NCBI GenBank assembly: GCA_002307245.1
Contig: DBTW01000148.1
Coordinates: forward strand, 1-7,262
Length of the DNA stretch: 7,262 nt
Source of the DNA: Spirochaetaceae bacterium UBA1306
GTDB taxonomy: Bacteria > Spirochaetota > Spirochaetia > Treponematales > Rectinemataceae
Direction: 5' to 3'
Made by a program: the position numbers and the translations under genes. Below the pieces are notes generated by a model that did no database searches, was not told the DNA's origin, and saw only the letters and a program-made list of their open reading frames with translations. Positions 6,092-7,262 of the stretch are shown piece after piece. Within the stretch, counting starts at the first letter, position 1. Every line of letters starts with the position of its first letter.

Positions 6092-6106
6092 GCTAGGCTC
6101 GAGGCA

Positions 6107-6120
6107 GCCCCGGCAGGGGC
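6107..6120 (+). terminator. Small G+C hairpin after the membrane protein gene
   Basis: A perfect 5-bp all-G/C stem (6107-6111 with 6116-6120) with a four-base loop lies 15 bases after the stop codon. No T-run follows, so terminator activity is doubtful. It is the only hairpin of note between this gene and the PilZ promoter. Confidence 0.3.
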
Positions 6121-6160
6121 GGAGCGGGCGATAATTATGCCAGTGTTCTCTTCGCCGTCG

Positions 6161-6189
6161 TTGACCTGTATCGGGCTGCGGCTTATTAT
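6161..6189 (+). promoter_or_regulatory. Strong sigma-70-like promoter for the PilZ gene
   Basis: TTGACC (6161-6166), a 17-bp spacer, then TATTAT (6184-6189): five of six matches in each hexamer. The predicted start is near 6196, only about six bases before ATG 6202, so the mRNA is nearly leaderless. An 8-bp A/T palindrome (6131-6138) lies about 22 bases before the -35 and could be an UP-like or regulator site. Confidence 0.7.
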
Positions 6190-6201
6190 CATGGTAAGCT
6201 T

Positions 6202-7104
6202 ATGTCCATAACCACCAGTCAGCAGATCGGGAAATGGTACGAACTCTATAAGACCATCGACGTAACATATACCAAGGAAATCATCAAATCCGTCGGCCTC
6301 GATACGCGCGGAGTCTTCCTTAAATGCGTAGGCGAGCAATGGCCTTGCGTCATCTACTCGAGCTCCTTCTCGGGCGCCAAGGTCATCGCGAGCGCCAAGG
6401 TGGCCCTGACCGATCGCATCGCCAAGGCCAACAACATGGTGAGCCTCCGCTTCAGCTTCAAGCTCACGGACAAGCCCGACCCGGTTAGTTTTTTCATCGG
6501 GGCCAAGGTCCTGGGCTACTCCAACTACGCCCAGGGCGGGGGCGATCTCCAGTACGTGAGCCTGCAGTACACCCAGCAGCCCCCCGACGATTTCATAGAC
6601 ATCATGGGCCGACTCCTCGAGGCCAACATCAACTCGGCCAGGCGGAGGGAGGAGCGTATCCTCCTCAACCCCGACGCCATGCGGCGCCTTTGCCTCGTCT
6701 CCAAGGACAGCTACATCTATGTCCAGGGAGTGCCGCGGAAGTGCATCTTGCGCGACCTCTCCTTCTCGGGGGCCAAGGCCATCATCGTCGGGCTCGCGAA
6801 GTTCCTCGTGGACAAGGAGTGCATCCTCCGCATCGAGATGGACGAGCCCCGGGAGAGCCTGGACATCCGGGGAACCATCGTCCGCTACGAGGACGTGGAG
6901 GGCCGTAAGGACCTCACCGCGATCGCGATCCATTTCGACGAGCAAATCGTCCCGATGACCTTCAAGATGCATATCAACGACTACTTGAGCCAGGTGCGCC
7001 AGCCGAGGGCGGAGAGCGAGAACGCCGCGGCCGCCGCGGCCGCCAGCGCCGCCGCCTCCGCGCCCGCGGGCAAGCCGACGGCCGCGCCGCCTCCCGGCAA
7101 GTAA
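6202..7104 (+). CDS. PilZ-domain cyclic di-GMP receptor with N-terminal PilZN-like domain
   Basis: A 300-residue soluble protein predicted to bind c-di-GMP and pass the signal to motility or envelope targets. Residues about 8-135 form an N-terminal domain like the PilZN domains of spirochaete PilZ proteins. The PilZ domain (about 145-265) has both ligand motifs intact: R148-x3-R152 and D185-L-S187-F-S-G190. Spirochaete relatives such as Borrelia PlzA and a Treponema denticola PilZ protein are known c-di-GMP receptors; direct relationship is inferred. The stretch SFSGAK occurs in both halves (55-60 and 187-192), suggesting the N-terminal domain is a diverged PilZ copy. Residues 274-300 are a low-complexity Ala/Pro/Ser tail, probably disordered. 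ATG 6202 has no clear Shine-Dalgarno and a leader of about six bases; the first 130 bases of the gene are richer in A/T than the rest, which would keep this start unstructured. The next gene follows after 17 bases. Confidence 0.88.
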   Translation: MSITTSQQIGKWYELYKTIDVTYTKEIIKSVGLDTRGVFLKCVGEQWPCVIYSSSFSGAKVIASAKVALTDRIAKANNMVSLRFSFKLTDKPDPVSFFIGAKVLGYSNYAQGGGDLQYVSLQYTQQPPDDFIDIMGRLLEANINSARRREERILLNPDAMRRLCLVSKDSYIYVQGVPRKCILRDLSFSGAKAIIVGLAKFLVDKECILRIEMDEPRESLDIRGTIVRYEDVEGRKDLTAIAIHFDEQIVPMTFKMHINDYLSQVRQPRAESENAAAAAAASAAASAPAGKPTAAPPPGK

Positions 7105-7109
7105 GCTAC

Positions 7110-7114
7110 AGGAG
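7110..7114 (+). promoter_or_regulatory. Ribosome binding site for the gene starting at 7122
   Basis: AGGAG sits seven bases before ATG 7122, an ideal spacing, in the 17-base gap after the PilZ stop codon. It is the strongest evidence that the short open frame at the right edge is a real gene. Confidence 0.75.
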
Positions 7115-7121
7115 TTCCCAT

Positions 7122-7262
7122 ATGGACACAGCACACCACGCCGACGAGGATTCGGGCGATCCCGGGGAGGCCGCGCTCAGGCGCCTCGTATTCATCGAGC
7201 TGCCGGCCGCCCTGGCCCGGCCCCTGGGCTCGTTTATGCCAGATCCCGCCATCCCCTTGCCG
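7122..7262 (+). CDS. Start of an unidentified protein, cut by the window edge
   Basis: The first 47 codons of a gene that continues beyond the window without a stop. The N-terminus begins MDTAHHADED and is acidic, then turns more hydrophobic and proline-rich (LVFIELPAALARPLG and further Pro residues). There is no signal peptide or obvious membrane segment at the very start, and I do not recognise a family in so short a piece. The well-placed AGGAG, the 17-base spacing from the PilZ stop, and the absence of any promoter between suggest translation from the PilZ transcript. A functional link to c-di-GMP signalling is possible but only by position. Confidence 0.65.
   Translation, partial: MDTAHHADEDSGDPGEAALRRLVFIELPAALARPLGSFMPDPAIPLP

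Noticed and set aside
7027..7066. GCCGCGGCC-type repeats as a regulatory element
   Set aside because: They are fully explained by the Ala-rich coding tail of the PilZ protein.
5749..7134. 461-codon minus-strand open frame opposite the PilZ gene and the end of the membrane protein gene
   Set aside because: It runs across two real genes and their promoter, has no ribosome binding site of note and no domain; shadow of biased codon use.

Overview
The window looks like ordinary chromosomal DNA from a high-G+C spirochaete, probably Spirochaetales/Treponema-like. Three observations support this. First, there is a secreted tandem-domain protein of the Tpp15-like 'major membrane immunogen' (FMN-binding) type. 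Second, there is a PilZ protein with the extra N-terminal PilZN-like domain seen in spirochaetes. Third, the promoters are sigma-70-like with very short leaders. The assignment is inference; no rRNA or other phylogenetic marker is present. I saw no tRNA, rRNA, CRISPR array, insertion sequence or phage gene.

Layout. Positions 1-61 carry no gene but repeat the last 19 bases of the first gene. On the minus strand, 62-886 encodes an exported protein with two FMN-binding domains. A divergent intergenic region (887-1018) then leads to plus-strand genes: a fold-type-I PLP aminotransferase (1019-2353), an RlpA-like septal lytic transglycosylase with a SPOR domain (2404-3111), and a cytoplasmic SGNH hydrolase (3217-3963). 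The hydrolase converges on a minus-strand ornithine/lysine decarboxylase (4018-5199), with a 10-bp inverted repeat between the two. The decarboxylase diverges from a plus-strand polytopic membrane protein of unknown function (5318-6091). The two promoters between them interlock, and the membrane protein mRNA is predicted to be leaderless. A PilZ (c-di-GMP receptor) gene (6202-7104) follows under its own strong promoter. It is probably co-transcribed with an unidentified gene that starts at 7122 and runs off the window.

How the genes relate. There is no single pathway here. Two are PLP enzymes of amino-acid or polyamine metabolism, two are envelope proteins (FMN protein, RlpA), one is a membrane protein and one is a second-messenger receptor. 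Only PilZ and the 7122 gene, and possibly aminotransferase-RlpA, look like operons. Several apparent starts need trimming: the longest open frames of the FMN protein, the hydrolase, the decarboxylase and the membrane protein all extend upstream past better-supported starts.

I found no convincing new multi-gene system. The most interesting items are the interlocked divergent promoters with a leaderless gene, the repeated gene tail at the left edge, the Thr-to-Ser change in the second flavinylation motif, and the matching motif in both halves of the PilZ protein.
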